Source: Parasporobacterium sp.
GTDB taxonomy: Bacteria > Bacillota > Clostridia > Lachnospirales > Lachnospiraceae
Length of the DNA stretch: 64,000 nucleotides
Assembly (NCBI GenBank): GCA_017459985.1
Contig: JAFUBX010000004.1
Location: forward strand, 1-64,000
Reading direction: 5' to 3'
Shown: one piece after another, positions 40,812-49,236 of the stretch
How positions within the stretch are numbered: position 1 is the first letter of the stretch
How the letters are laid out: each line of letters opens with the position of its first letter
Program-made: the position numbers and the translations under genes
The notes under the pieces: generated by a model
Database searches by the model: none
What the model was told of the DNA's origin: nothing
The model's input: the letters and a program-made list of their open reading frames with translations, nothing else

Positions 40812-42815
40812 ATGGACAGGGAATTTCTTCCGATCAGTGTTGAGGATATGAAACGGCGGGGCTGGAACCGGCCGGATTTTGTGTACGTGATCGGAGACGC
40901 TTATGTGGATCATTCCTCCTTCGGGCCGGCAATCATCAGCCGGGTGCTGGAGAGCCGGGGCTATAAAGTCGCGATCATTTCCCAGCCGGATTACCGGGAT
41001 GAGAACAGCATTGCTGTATTGGGAGAGCCGCGGCTGGGATTTCTGGTAAGTGCCGGAAATATGGATTCCATGGTCAACCATTACACCGTGAACAAGAAGC
41101 CCCGTTCCAACGACGCCTATACGCCGGGAGGACAGAGCGGCCGGCGGCCGGACTACGCCACCATTGTCTACTGCAATCTGATCAACCGGAAATTCAAGAA
41201 TACCCCGGTCATTATCGGCGGAATCGAAGCGAGCCTTCGAAGGCTTGCCCATTATGATTACTGGTCGGATAAACTGAAACGGTCAATTCTTCTGGATTCC
41301 GGAGCGGATCTGCTGATCTACGGAATGGGGGAATTGTCGGTGGTCGAGATCGCGGACGCATTGGATTCCGGGATCGACATCCGGGATATCACCTATGTTC
41401 CCGGTACGGTGTATAAGACAAGGGATGTGTCCGGCGTCCGGGACGGCATTGTGCTTCCGGACTATTCCTCCCTGCAGGCGGACCGGCTGAAATATGCGGA
41501 GAGTTTCTATATTCAGTATTGCAATGCGGATTTTGCTTCCGGGCGGCCACTGATCGAGCAGTATGCCGAGCACCGCTATGTGGTGGCAAATCCGCCCCAG
41601 AGACCGTTGAAGACGCAGGAGCTGGACGATATTTATGAACTTCCCTATATGAATACCTATCATCCGTCCTATGAAGCCCGGGGCGGCGTGCCGGCAATCT
41701 CGGAGATCCGGTTTTCCCTGACCAGCAGCAGGGGATGCTTCGGAGGATGCAGCTTCTGTGCCCTGACCTTTCATCAGGGGAGGATCGTACAGGCAAGAAG
41801 CCACGAGTCTCTGATCCGGGAGGCGCAGCAGATGACAAAAGAGCCGGATTTCAAGGGAAATATTCACGATGTGGGAGGGCCGACGGCGAATTTCCGTGCG
41901 CCTGCCTGCGGGAAACAGACGGAACGGGGAGCCTGCCCGAAAAAACAGTGTTTGTTTCCGGCTCCCTGCAAACAGCTGCGGGCGTCCCATAAGGATTATG
42001 TGGAGCTTCTGAGAAAATTGCGGAATGTGAAGGGGGTCCGGAAGGTCTTTATCCGGTCCGGGATCCGGTATGACTATGTGCTGGCGGATCCGGACGATAC
42101 ATTTCTGGAGGAGCTCTGCAGGCATCATATCAGCGGACAGCTGCGGGTGGCGCCGGAGCATGTGAGCGATCATGTTCTCGCGCTGATGGGGAAGCCCTCC
42201 AATCAGGTGTATCAGGCGTTCTGCAGGAGATTTGAGCGGATCAATGCCCGTTCCGGCCGGCAGCAGTATATCGTGCCGTATCTGATCTCCTCCCATCCGG
42301 GATCTACGCTGAAGGACGCGATCCAACTGGCGGAGGCGGTCCGGGACATGGGCTATATGCCGGAGCAGGTACAGGATTTCTATCCGACGCCGTCCACGAT
42401 CTCCACCGTCATGTATTATACCGGCGTTGATCCCCGGTCGATGCAGCCGGTCTATATCCCCTCGGATCCCCGGGAGAAGGCCATGCAGAGGGCGCTGATC
42501 CAGTACCGGAAGCCGGAAAACTATGATCTGGTGAAGGAAGCTCTTCTGCGGGAAGGCCGGCAGGATCTGATCGGATTCGACCGGAAGAAGTGCCTGATCC
42601 CGCCGCGCAGGCCCAAGGCTACGGGGGCGGCGAAAGGTTCGGGCAGGACGAAACCGTCCGGGACGGCAAAAGGTTCTGGTGGGGGAAAGGGTTCCGGCGG
42701 GACAAAACCGTCCGGAACTGCCAAAGGTCAGGGCGGGACAAAGCCTTCCGGCAGCTCCCGCGCCGGTAAGGGCCTGCGTCAGCGTTCGCTCAGTTCCAGG
42801 GTTTCGAAGATCTGA
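40812..42815 (+). CDS. YgiQ family radical SAM protein
   Basis: A 667-residue protein. It opens PISVEDMKRRGWNRPDFVYV, has the N-terminal domain with GGIEASLRRLAHYDYWSDKL, the radical SAM cluster CFGGCSFCALTFHQGR near residues 308-320 and a second Cys group ACPKKQCLFPAPCKQ near 380. RVAPEHVSDHVLALMGKPS and QDFYPTPSTISTVMYYTGVD are typical of YgiQ. The family's reaction is not known. The final ~75 residues are a Gly/Lys/Ser/Thr repeat tail (GTAKGSGGGKGSGGTKPSG), absent from most homologues. Its end overlaps the converging Dus gene by 37 bases. RBS is AGGATCC, close to the FTR-like gene. Confidence 0.93.
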   Translation: MDREFLPISVEDMKRRGWNRPDFVYVIGDAYVDHSSFGPAIISRVLESRGYKVAIISQPDYRDENSIAVLGEPRLGFLVSAGNMDSMVNHYTVNKKPRSNDAYTPGGQSGRRPDYATIVYCNLINRKFKNTPVIIGGIEASLRRLAHYDYWSDKLKRSILLDSGADLLIYGMGELSVVEIADALDSGIDIRDITYVPGTVYKTRDVSGVRDGIVLPDYSSLQADRLKYAESFYIQYCNADFASGRPLIEQYAEHRYVVANPPQRPLKTQELDDIYELPYMNTYHPSYEARGGVPAISEIRFSLTSSRGCFGGCSFCALTFHQGRIVQARSHESLIREAQQMTKEPDFKGNIHDVGGPTANFRAPACGKQTERGACPKKQCLFPAPCKQLRASHKDYVELLRKLRNVKGVRKVFIRSGIRYDYVLADPDDTFLEELCRHHISGQLRVAPEHVSDHVLALMGKPSNQVYQAFCRRFERINARSGRQQYIVPYLISSHPGSTLKDAIQLAEAVRDMGYMPEQVQDFYPTPSTISTVMYYTGVDPRSMQPVYIPSDPREKAMQRALIQYRKPENYDLVKEALLREGRQDLIGFDRKKCLIPPRRPKATGAAKGSGRTKPSGTAKGSGGGKGSGGTKPSGTAKGQGGTKPSGSSRAGKGLRQRSLSSRVSKI

Positions 42816-43792
42816 TCTACGAAGATCCGGTACTCGGATGCGGACTGGCTCTTCATTAGTTTTTTCAGAAGCCGGTCGCTGCCATGAAAGCTTTTGCCGA
42901 GATTTGCCCAGATCTCTTTCATATGCATGAATACATCCTTGTCTCCGGTAAAGGTCTCCAGATATCCATCGTAAATCTCATCATGAAAGCGTCGGAGCTT
43001 TCCGCGCAGATCCTCCACAGGGATCTGTTTGATTGTGCACGCAAGATCCGGTCTGGCCAGAAGACCGCGGCCGATCATCACCGTGCCGGTTTCCGGGAAC
43101 CGTTTCAGAAGCGTCCGGCAGCAGGCGCTGTCCCAGAGGTCTCCGTTGTAGACAAGAGAAGCCGGAGAAATCCCGGGAGTTTTCTGATCTGAGCCTGAGT
43201 TCTGATTTCTGCTGACTGCCGAAGGCTCCGCAACTGTGTTGCAGCGGTCGTACGCCAGCTGGTATGCCTCCAGGTGGGGATATCCGGTATACATTTCCCG
43301 CCGGAGCCGCGGGTGGATGATCAGTTCGCTGATGGGATATTTCAGAAAGATTTCCAGAATTTCCGGCCACTCCTCCAGGGAATCAAACCCGATGCGGGTC
43401 TTGACGGAAACCGGCACGTCGGCCTTTTCGTAGATCCCGTAAAGAAATCGGTCCAGAGCCTGCGGGTCTCTTAACAGACCGCTGCCCCGGCTTTTGCTGA
43501 TCACTGTGCCGGAAGGGCAGCCCAGATTCAGATTGATTTCCCCGAATCCCAGATCCTTCAGCTTCCCGATCATGATCAGGACCTCCTCGGACCGGTTGGA
43601 GATCAGCTGCGGGACAAGACGGATCCCCGCATTATTTGCAGGATCAAGGTCCCGGAGGATCTTGCGGCTGAAGCGCTTAGCCGCAGGAATAAACGGGGTG
43701 AAATATTTATCGATCTGTCCGAAATGATGGAAAAATGCATTGCGGACAATGTATCCGGTGATCCCTTCCATCGGGGCGAGGTAAATCTGCAT
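42779..43792 (-). CDS. tRNA-dihydrouridine synthase
   Basis: A 337-residue FMN enzyme that reduces uridines in the tRNA D-loop. APMEGITGYIVRNAFFHHFG is the phosphate-binding start, LNLNLGCPSGTVISKSRGSG holds the catalytic Cys (residue 92), then VSVKTRIGFD, IIHPRLRREMYTG and GTVMIGRGLLARPDL. The HPR-x-R-x-x-x-Y-G variant of the usual HGR-x-R motif is a mark of the Dus branch often found in clostridia. A hydrophilic insertion (NQNSGSDQKTPG) near residue 200 is unusual. The ATG follows AAGGACC. It overlaps the end of the converging YgiQ gene. Confidence 0.92.
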   Translation of the reverse strand: MQIYLAPMEGITGYIVRNAFFHHFGQIDKYFTPFIPAAKRFSRKILRDLDPANNAGIRLVPQLISNRSEEVLIMIGKLKDLGFGEINLNLGCPSGTVISKSRGSGLLRDPQALDRFLYGIYEKADVPVSVKTRIGFDSLEEWPEILEIFLKYPISELIIHPRLRREMYTGYPHLEAYQLAYDRCNTVAEPSAVSRNQNSGSDQKTPGISPASLVYNGDLWDSACCRTLLKRFPETGTVMIGRGLLARPDLACTIKQIPVEDLRGKLRRFHDEIYDGYLETFTGDKDVFMHMKEIWANLGKSFHGSDRLLKKLMKSQSASEYRIFVDQIFETLELSER

Positions 43793-44067
43793 GGCAGGCA
43801 GGTCCTTCCTTGGGTTCTTTTATTTCCCGGAGGTTCCGGTTTCCTTCGGCTTGAAGTTTCTTTTGGTTCGAAGACTTCCCAGGCTCGAGGTCTTCCGGAG
43901 GTCGCTGCGGAACTCGCTGTCTGAAAATGTTCCGCATCCTGCGTCCGGTATGTGTGATAATAGTAATCGAAACGCCTGAAAATTACAATTGTCAGCAGGA
44001 TGTAAGCTGCAAAGCCTGCAGAATGATAGTTGCAAAGCAGCCTGGTGAGAACTTCCGGTCCTGCGGT

Positions 44068-44714
44068 TACCGCAATGCTCGACGTTTTCGACAGGGGCTG
44101 CCGAAAAATTGGGTGCTTCTGCACCATGGGTGGGTACCTTCCTGCTGTTGAATGTGCCGTAAAGTCCATGCCGCCGTTGACTTCATCCATACTTGCTTTC
44201 GTCATACCATTTGGACTATCCTGGAAATAATCGTCATTTACTATCCCTGCCATTTTTGCGAAAACAGGGATAAGATTTACCAATAATTTCATATCTAGTC
44301 CAGTTTAGACTCTCTCAGGACCTTCGTTTTGGACCATGTTTTGAAAAATCGTCACTTTCTATCCCTGTTTTAAACATCGAAACGGGGATATGATTTTTCA
44401 ATAATTTCGCTGATCACCCAAAGACCAACAGATAAGAACAGCTGTCTCCGCAAATTGTCGTTTCCGGAAAATAATGGATACAAAGCCGCCGGCATTTGGC
44501 TGAAGTGTACTCACTCAAGGTTCACTTCAGCGGACGGCGGAAGGTCGGGTATGGAGTTTACAGACTTTTTTCGAATTTACCTTCCGGATTTCCGGTGATT
44601 TGCCCGGAAAACGGAAGGTATAGTATGGAATTTATAAGTTTTTTTTGTATTTACCTTCCAAAATATATTTCCCTGCTTCACCAGACAGCGGCAGTTGCAA
44701 ACCAGCTTAATCCG
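44068..44714. repeat. Long dispersed non-coding hairpin element, copy 2
   Basis: This ~650-bp stretch repeats 3812-4592 with one 118-bp unit fewer. TATCCCTG/CAGGGATA-type 31-bp hairpins are at 44242-44272 and 44360-44390, 118 bp apart, with the GTCC/GGAC hairpin centred midway near 44316. GGAAGG/CCTTCC 47-bp units are at 44539-44585 and 44613-44659. It begins TACCGCAATGC and ends GCTTAATCCG like copy 1. No gene is visible between 43793 and 44934. Confidence 0.8.
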
Positions 44715-44934
44715 AATCTCCGCTGTTACAAAAAACGGTTATTCTGAGGATATCCGGCGGGGTCACATGGCCAAATACAGACGCGGGGATACATGAGGTT
44801 ATGACTAGGTTATGACTAAAACAGGATTTGCCTGCAGAATTCAGATTTCATGGCTTCAGTATAGCAGAGTTTTGTGATACTATATAAAAAAATATGCCGT
44901 TTTAAAATTACACATAAGTCAATTGGTGAGAAAA

Positions 44935-45750
44935 ATGAATTACGAGGAATTATCAGCTGCCCTGAATCGGGTCGGGGAAAAGGATGGACTGGAATTTTCC
45001 ACGGATTATGTGGGATTCCAGAAAAATATTGAAAGAGCGCTGCTTTTTCTGCTGGACGCCATGTTTCCCAATTACAGGAAATATCCGGAACTGTTCTGTA
45101 CGGATTGTCCGGACCTGAGGGCTGACGCTCTGAAAAAGGCGGATGAATATCTGACCCGGGCGCTGATCAAACGGATGGAGCAGGAAACGGCGCAGAAGGT
45201 TTCCTCGGGGCTGCTCCGGAAACTTCCGGCTGTTTATGAAGTGCTCCGGACCGATGTGATGGCCGGATATGAAGGGGACCCGGCGGCCTGCAGTCCGGAT
45301 GAGATCATACTGGCGTATCCGGCATTTATCGCCATCGGCACCCATCGGATCGCCCACGAGCTGTATCTGATGGACCAGAAGCTGGCAGCCAGGCTGATGT
45401 CCGAATATGCCCACAGAAAAACCGGCATTGACATTCATCCCGGAGCCACCATCGGAAAACATTTTTTCATTGATCACGGAACGGGAGTTGTCATCGGAGA
45501 GACCTGCGTTATCGGGGAGAATGTCAAACTGTACCAGCATGTGACCCTGGGTGCCAAGAGTTTTCCGGTGGCAGAGGACGGGACTCTGGTCAAAGGCATC
45601 AAGCGGCATCCGAATATCGGGAACAATGTTGTTATCTATGCGGGAGCGACGATTCTGGGCGGAGATGTGCAGATCGGGGACGGCTGTGTGATCGGAGGAA
45701 ACGTCTGGCTGACCCATTCCGTGGAAGCCGGTCAGACCGTGGTACAGTGA
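44935..45750 (+). CDS. cysE: Serine O-acetyltransferase
   Basis: A 271-residue enzyme that acetylates serine for cysteine synthesis. The N-terminal helical part contains [20 protein letters not shown], and from residue ~165 the left-handed beta-helix hexapeptide repeats begin: [60 protein letters not shown] and [20 protein letters not shown]. The catalytic His-Asp are in HPGATIG and DHGTG. The form with a long N-terminal helix bundle is the EpsC/SrpH-like type. ATG 44935 is preferred; a TTG 12 bases earlier is in frame. The transcript may begin in the AT-rich stretch near 44870-44890. No cysteine synthase is encoded next to it. Confidence 0.9.
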   Translation: MNYEELSAALNRVGEKDGLEFSTDYVGFQKNIERALLFLLDAMFPNYRKYPELFCTDCPDLRADALKKADEYLTRALIKRMEQETAQKVSSGLLRKLPAVYEVLRTDVMAGYEGDPAACSPDEIILAYPAFIAIGTHRIAHELYLMDQKLAARLMSEYAHRKTGIDIHPGATIGKHFFIDHGTGVVIGETCVIGENVKLYQHVTLGAKSFPVAEDGTLVKGIKRHPNIGNNVVIYAGATILGGDVQIGDGCVIGGNVWLTHSVEAGQTVVQ

Positions 45751-45783
45751 CTGGGAAGCAGACAACATGAATCTGCGGACAGG

Positions 45784-45880
45784 CGGCTGGAACCACCTGC
45801 AGATGACATGGACCTGCGGCCGGGACCATCTGCAAATGATATGGATCTGCAAATGGACGGCCGGGACCATCTTTGGAGGA
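45784..45880. repeat. Degenerate ~33-41 bp tandem repeats
   Basis: CGGCTGGAACCACCTGCAGA at 45784 is followed by CGGCCGGGACCATCTGCAAA at 45817 and a third partial copy starting CGGCCGGGACCATCT at 45858. Simple tandem duplication in the gap before a small membrane-protein gene. Confidence 0.5.
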
Positions 45881-45887
45881 ATTCATC

Positions 45888-46187
45888 ATGCCCGCAAATA
45901 AGGCGGCTTATAAAAAGAAGAATATAAGACTGGACGCGGGCAGGGCCGCCGGCAGGGCGACAGCAGCCTTTGTCCTGGGGATTGCTTCCATTGTTCTGTG
46001 CGGGATCCCGCTGATGCTGGCGGCAGCTGTGGTGGGACTTTCCCTGGAGAAAGAGTCGGAGCGCTGGGGCTATCATCAGCTGCAGTTTCCGGCAAAGGTG
46101 CTGTGTATCATCGGAACCATTCTCAGCGCGCTGGCCATTGTGATCATCCTGGTCAGTCTGCTGGTTCTGGGGATCCTTTCCACCTGA
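45888..46187 (+). CDS. Small DUF4190-like membrane protein
   Basis: A 99-residue protein with a basic start (MPANKAAYKKKNIRLDAGRA) and two hydrophobic helices, ATAAFVLGIASIVLCGIPLM and AKVLCIIGTILSALAIVIIL. This two-helix plan with an intervening charged stretch resembles DUF4190 proteins of unknown role. ATG 45888 follows TGGAGGA. It lies between cysE and a second DltA-like gene and is not obviously linked to either. Function unknown. Confidence 0.65.
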   Translation: MPANKAAYKKKNIRLDAGRAAGRATAAFVLGIASIVLCGIPLMLAAAVVGLSLEKESERWGYHQLQFPAKVLCIIGTILSALAIVIILVSLLVLGILST

Positions 46188-46376
46188 CGCTGCATAATTC
46201 CGGGAACCGGTTCCGAACCGAAATGCGGGCTGCGGAAACCAGTTCCGCGCTGATTAAGGGGTGATCCGGGGATCATCACCGCAGAAACGTTTATTATACC
46301 GGGGATCATTTGCTATCTCCGGACAGATAGCCTCCATTCACCGGGGCGAATCATTCTACAGAGGGGGATCTATTGT

Positions 46377-47912
46377 ATGAAGGAGTATTACAAAGTAACA
46401 AATGTGCTGGAATATCTGGAGGGATCGGCCAAACGGTTTCCGGATAAGATCGCGTTTGCGGACGAGAAGGAGACGCTGACCTTTTCACAGCTGCGGGATG
46501 AAGCCATGGGAATCGGAAGCGCCCTGAAGCAGTTTGATCTGCACAAGGATCCGGTCGTAATCCTGATGGACGCCCGTCATGTGCCGAATCTGAAGGCTAC
46601 CATGGGAATCTTATATGCGGGGTGTTTCTATATTCCGCTGGATCCGGCGTCACCGGCAGAACGACTGCAGATCATTTTCGAAAAACTGGAACCGGCGCTG
46701 GTCATCTGTGACGAAAAGGCCCAGGCAGCGAAGGAAGCTCTGGGGGGCACCTACCGGTTTGTTGATTATGAGACGCTGACGGACACCGCCATCGATGAAG
46801 ACTATCTGGAGAGCGTCCGGGCAGAGAGCAATTTCTTTGACCGCCTTTTTATCATGTATACCAGTGGATCCACCGGCGTTCCGAAGGGCGTGGTCCATAC
46901 CCACGGACAGATGATCGATTATACCGAATTTACCTACCGGAGATATCCCTTCGATGAGCATACCGTGTTCGGAAACCAGTCTCCCTTTTTCTACGCCAAC
47001 TGTCTGCTGGATATTTATCCGCCGCTGGCAGTGGGAGCAACCGTCTATGTGCTGTCCGCTTCTTTGCTGTCCTTCCCGAAGAAAATGGTGGAAGAGCTTC
47101 AGGCAAATAAGATCACGGAACTGTGCATGACTCCGTCCAGCTTCAACGCCATTGCGGAAGCCGGAGTGCTGGAGCCCGGCTGCCTTCCGGATCTGGAGTT
47201 TATCCTGCCCTCCGGAGAAACCATCAACGGCAAGGTTATGAAACAGTGGGAGAGCGCGGCGCCGAAGGCCGGCCGGTTCTGGAACTTCTACGGAAGCACG
47301 GAACTGCTGTCCGCATCCCTGTATAAAGTAGACCGGGATTACGGAGATGATGAAAATGTGCCCTCCGGGATCCCGTACCGCTGCACCCACATTCTGATCG
47401 TGGACGAGGACGGTAAGGAGCTTCCGAGGGGAGAAAAGGGAGAAATGCTGATCCATAATCCCTGGATGTTCTCCGGCTATTATAAGGATGACGCCCGTAA
47501 CGAGGCCTCCTTCGTGGATGATCCGCTGAAACAGGGCTATCACGAGCTGTTCTTCCGTACCGGCGACATGGGGTATCTGAATGAAAAAGGCGAGCTGGTG
47601 GTCGTTGGCCGCAAGGATAACATGATCAAGCACAACGGCTATCGGATGGAACTCGGGGAAGTGGAATTTGCCGCAAAGGGCATCCGGGGAACCCATGACT
47701 GCTGCTGCGTGCATGACAAGGAATCCGGGCGGATCTTCCTGTTCTACACCGGGGAGATCGAAGAGAAGGCCCTGCGGTCCGAGCTTAAGAGCAAGCTTCC
47801 GAAATATGCAATGCCGGAGAAGGTCGTTCATCTGGACAGCATTCCCTACAGTGCCAATGTCAAGGCGGACCGTCTTGCGCTGGCCCGGATGATTCCGGAA
47901 CTGGGGGACTGA
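46377..47912 (+). CDS. Second DltA-like adenylating enzyme
   Basis: A 511-residue adenylate-forming ligase. ATP loop MYTSGSTGVPKGVVHTHGQM, then PSGETINGKVMKQWESAAPK, YGSTELLSASLYKV, GDMGYLNEKGELVVVGRKDN and the C-terminal catalytic lysine in PYSANVKADRLALARM. The final motif reads NVKADR where most have NGKxDR, but the lysine is kept. It is clearly paralogous to 28614-30146. No carrier protein or MBOAT follows, so either it loads the carrier encoded at 31993 or another one elsewhere. A membrane acyltransferase-3 gene converges on it. The ribosome site is AGGGGGATC. Confidence 0.85.
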   Translation: MKEYYKVTNVLEYLEGSAKRFPDKIAFADEKETLTFSQLRDEAMGIGSALKQFDLHKDPVVILMDARHVPNLKATMGILYAGCFYIPLDPASPAERLQIIFEKLEPALVICDEKAQAAKEALGGTYRFVDYETLTDTAIDEDYLESVRAESNFFDRLFIMYTSGSTGVPKGVVHTHGQMIDYTEFTYRRYPFDEHTVFGNQSPFFYANCLLDIYPPLAVGATVYVLSASLLSFPKKMVEELQANKITELCMTPSSFNAIAEAGVLEPGCLPDLEFILPSGETINGKVMKQWESAAPKAGRFWNFYGSTELLSASLYKVDRDYGDDENVPSGIPYRCTHILIVDEDGKELPRGEKGEMLIHNPWMFSGYYKDDARNEASFVDDPLKQGYHELFFRTGDMGYLNEKGELVVVGRKDNMIKHNGYRMELGEVEFAAKGIRGTHDCCCVHDKESGRIFLFYTGEIEEKALRSELKSKLPKYAMPEKVVHLDSIPYSANVKADRLALARMIPELGD

Positions 47913-47921
47913 CACCCGGCC

Positions 47922-49088
47922 TTACTGAGGCCGGCGACTCCGGGAGAAGGCGCGTCTGACCAGAGAAATGACGAGGGCAAGCAGGAGTGAAAATCCGAGA
48001 CCTGCAAGAAAATAAATCAGGATCATCCGGGGATTGTCCACACAGGCGTAATACAGATACGAATGATACCGTTTGATGCTGAAGGTACTCAGGAATATGC
48101 TGCCGAACCGGGTCTTATACAGGAGACTGAAGATTCCATTCAGAAGAAAGGCACCAAATACATGAAAGGACATGATGTATTTGGTGTTTTTTCCTATAAA
48201 GACCAGCAGCCGGCTTTTTCCCGGGATGGCGGCGATGAGCCGGCTGATCCTGAGCCACAGGAAGGTGCCGGTCAGGCCTCCGAGAAAATACGTATATCCG
48301 GTATCCCCAAAATCGATCAGGGCGTAAAGGCCGGGGCTCAGAAGGTCATTGCCGGACAGCAGGATCAGCAAAAACTGGACTGCGAACAGGATAAGGAAAT
48401 AAACCGTGCTCGGAAGGGTGTCGATCTGCTCCAGAAATCTGCGGTAGAACAGACCCACCTGCAGGAAAAACAGCATGGCGGCGGAACGCAGATATACAAG
48501 TCCCGTATTGGACACGGATCCGTGGTTATTGATGTAAGATACGGCGATCCCGATCAGAAGCGTGAGCACCAGAAGGACGATTTCCCGGGCCAGCTCCTTT
48601 TGCAGGATCCGGCAAATCAGGGACCTGAGCAGAACAAAATAAATCTCTGCGATAAACAGGGAGATCAGATACCAGGTCGGGACGGAGAAGGTGATCAGAT
48701 ACGGCCGGGTCCAGGGGTGCAGGAGCCAGCGCTCCAGGGTAAAGGTCTGGCAGAAAGTGATGCCCCAGTGAACCAGTACGGATCCTGCCAGCAAAAAAAT
48801 CCCATTGATGATATAATAGGGCAGGATCATATTTTTGAGTTTCTTCAGGAAGAACTTTCCGAAGGAGATGAAAAAGCCCGGCGTTTCCGGAAGATCCCGG
48901 TAAAAATAACCGGAGATAAACAGGAAAATAGGCAGATGAAACGAATAATAGGGAAACCATCCGCTGAAGGTGCCGATCTCCGTGAGATCTGTATATCCGA
49001 ACCGGATGTGCCCCAGTATTACAAAGGAGATTGCGATCGCGGACAGGATATAAAGTTGATAGCTGGTGTCGGATTTGCTTTTCGGCAT
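47922..49088 (-). CDS. Acyltransferase-3 family membrane protein
   Basis: A 388-residue protein with about ten hydrophobic helices. It begins SKSDTSYQLYILSAIAISFV, where ILGHIRFGYTD contains the early His seen in acyltransferase-3 proteins, and then FPYYSFHLPIFLFISGYFYR, the typical F-H-x-P-x-F-F-x-x-S-G-Y motif, and IPGKSRLLVFIGKNTKYIMS near the C-terminus. The family acylates sugars or polymers at the membrane. ATG 49088 follows GGGAGGACTG; the longer frame adds twelve poorly supported codons. It converges on the second DltA-like gene, ending 10 bases from it. Confidence 0.85.
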   Translation of the reverse strand: MPKSKSDTSYQLYILSAIAISFVILGHIRFGYTDLTEIGTFSGWFPYYSFHLPIFLFISGYFYRDLPETPGFFISFGKFFLKKLKNMILPYYIINGIFLLAGSVLVHWGITFCQTFTLERWLLHPWTRPYLITFSVPTWYLISLFIAEIYFVLLRSLICRILQKELAREIVLLVLTLLIGIAVSYINNHGSVSNTGLVYLRSAAMLFFLQVGLFYRRFLEQIDTLPSTVYFLILFAVQFLLILLSGNDLLSPGLYALIDFGDTGYTYFLGGLTGTFLWLRISRLIAAIPGKSRLLVFIGKNTKYIMSFHVFGAFLLNGIFSLLYKTRFGSIFLSTFSIKRYHSYLYYACVDNPRMILIYFLAGLGFSLLLALVISLVRRAFSRSRRPQ

Positions 49089-49236
49089 GATAAGACAGTC
49101 CTCCCGGATTGTGCTTGATTCCACAGGATTGTATCATGAGATCCCGGCTGCGTCAAAAACACGGAATCCGTTAGGGAAAACCGTAAAAATCCTGTGATGA
49201 CAGAAAATCTTCTGATGACAGAGACATAAAACATTC

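Noticed and set aside
45750-45888. C-terminal extension of serine acetyltransferase
   Set aside because: The stop after QTVVQ is at the normal place for the family; the downstream repeats are not in frame with it.
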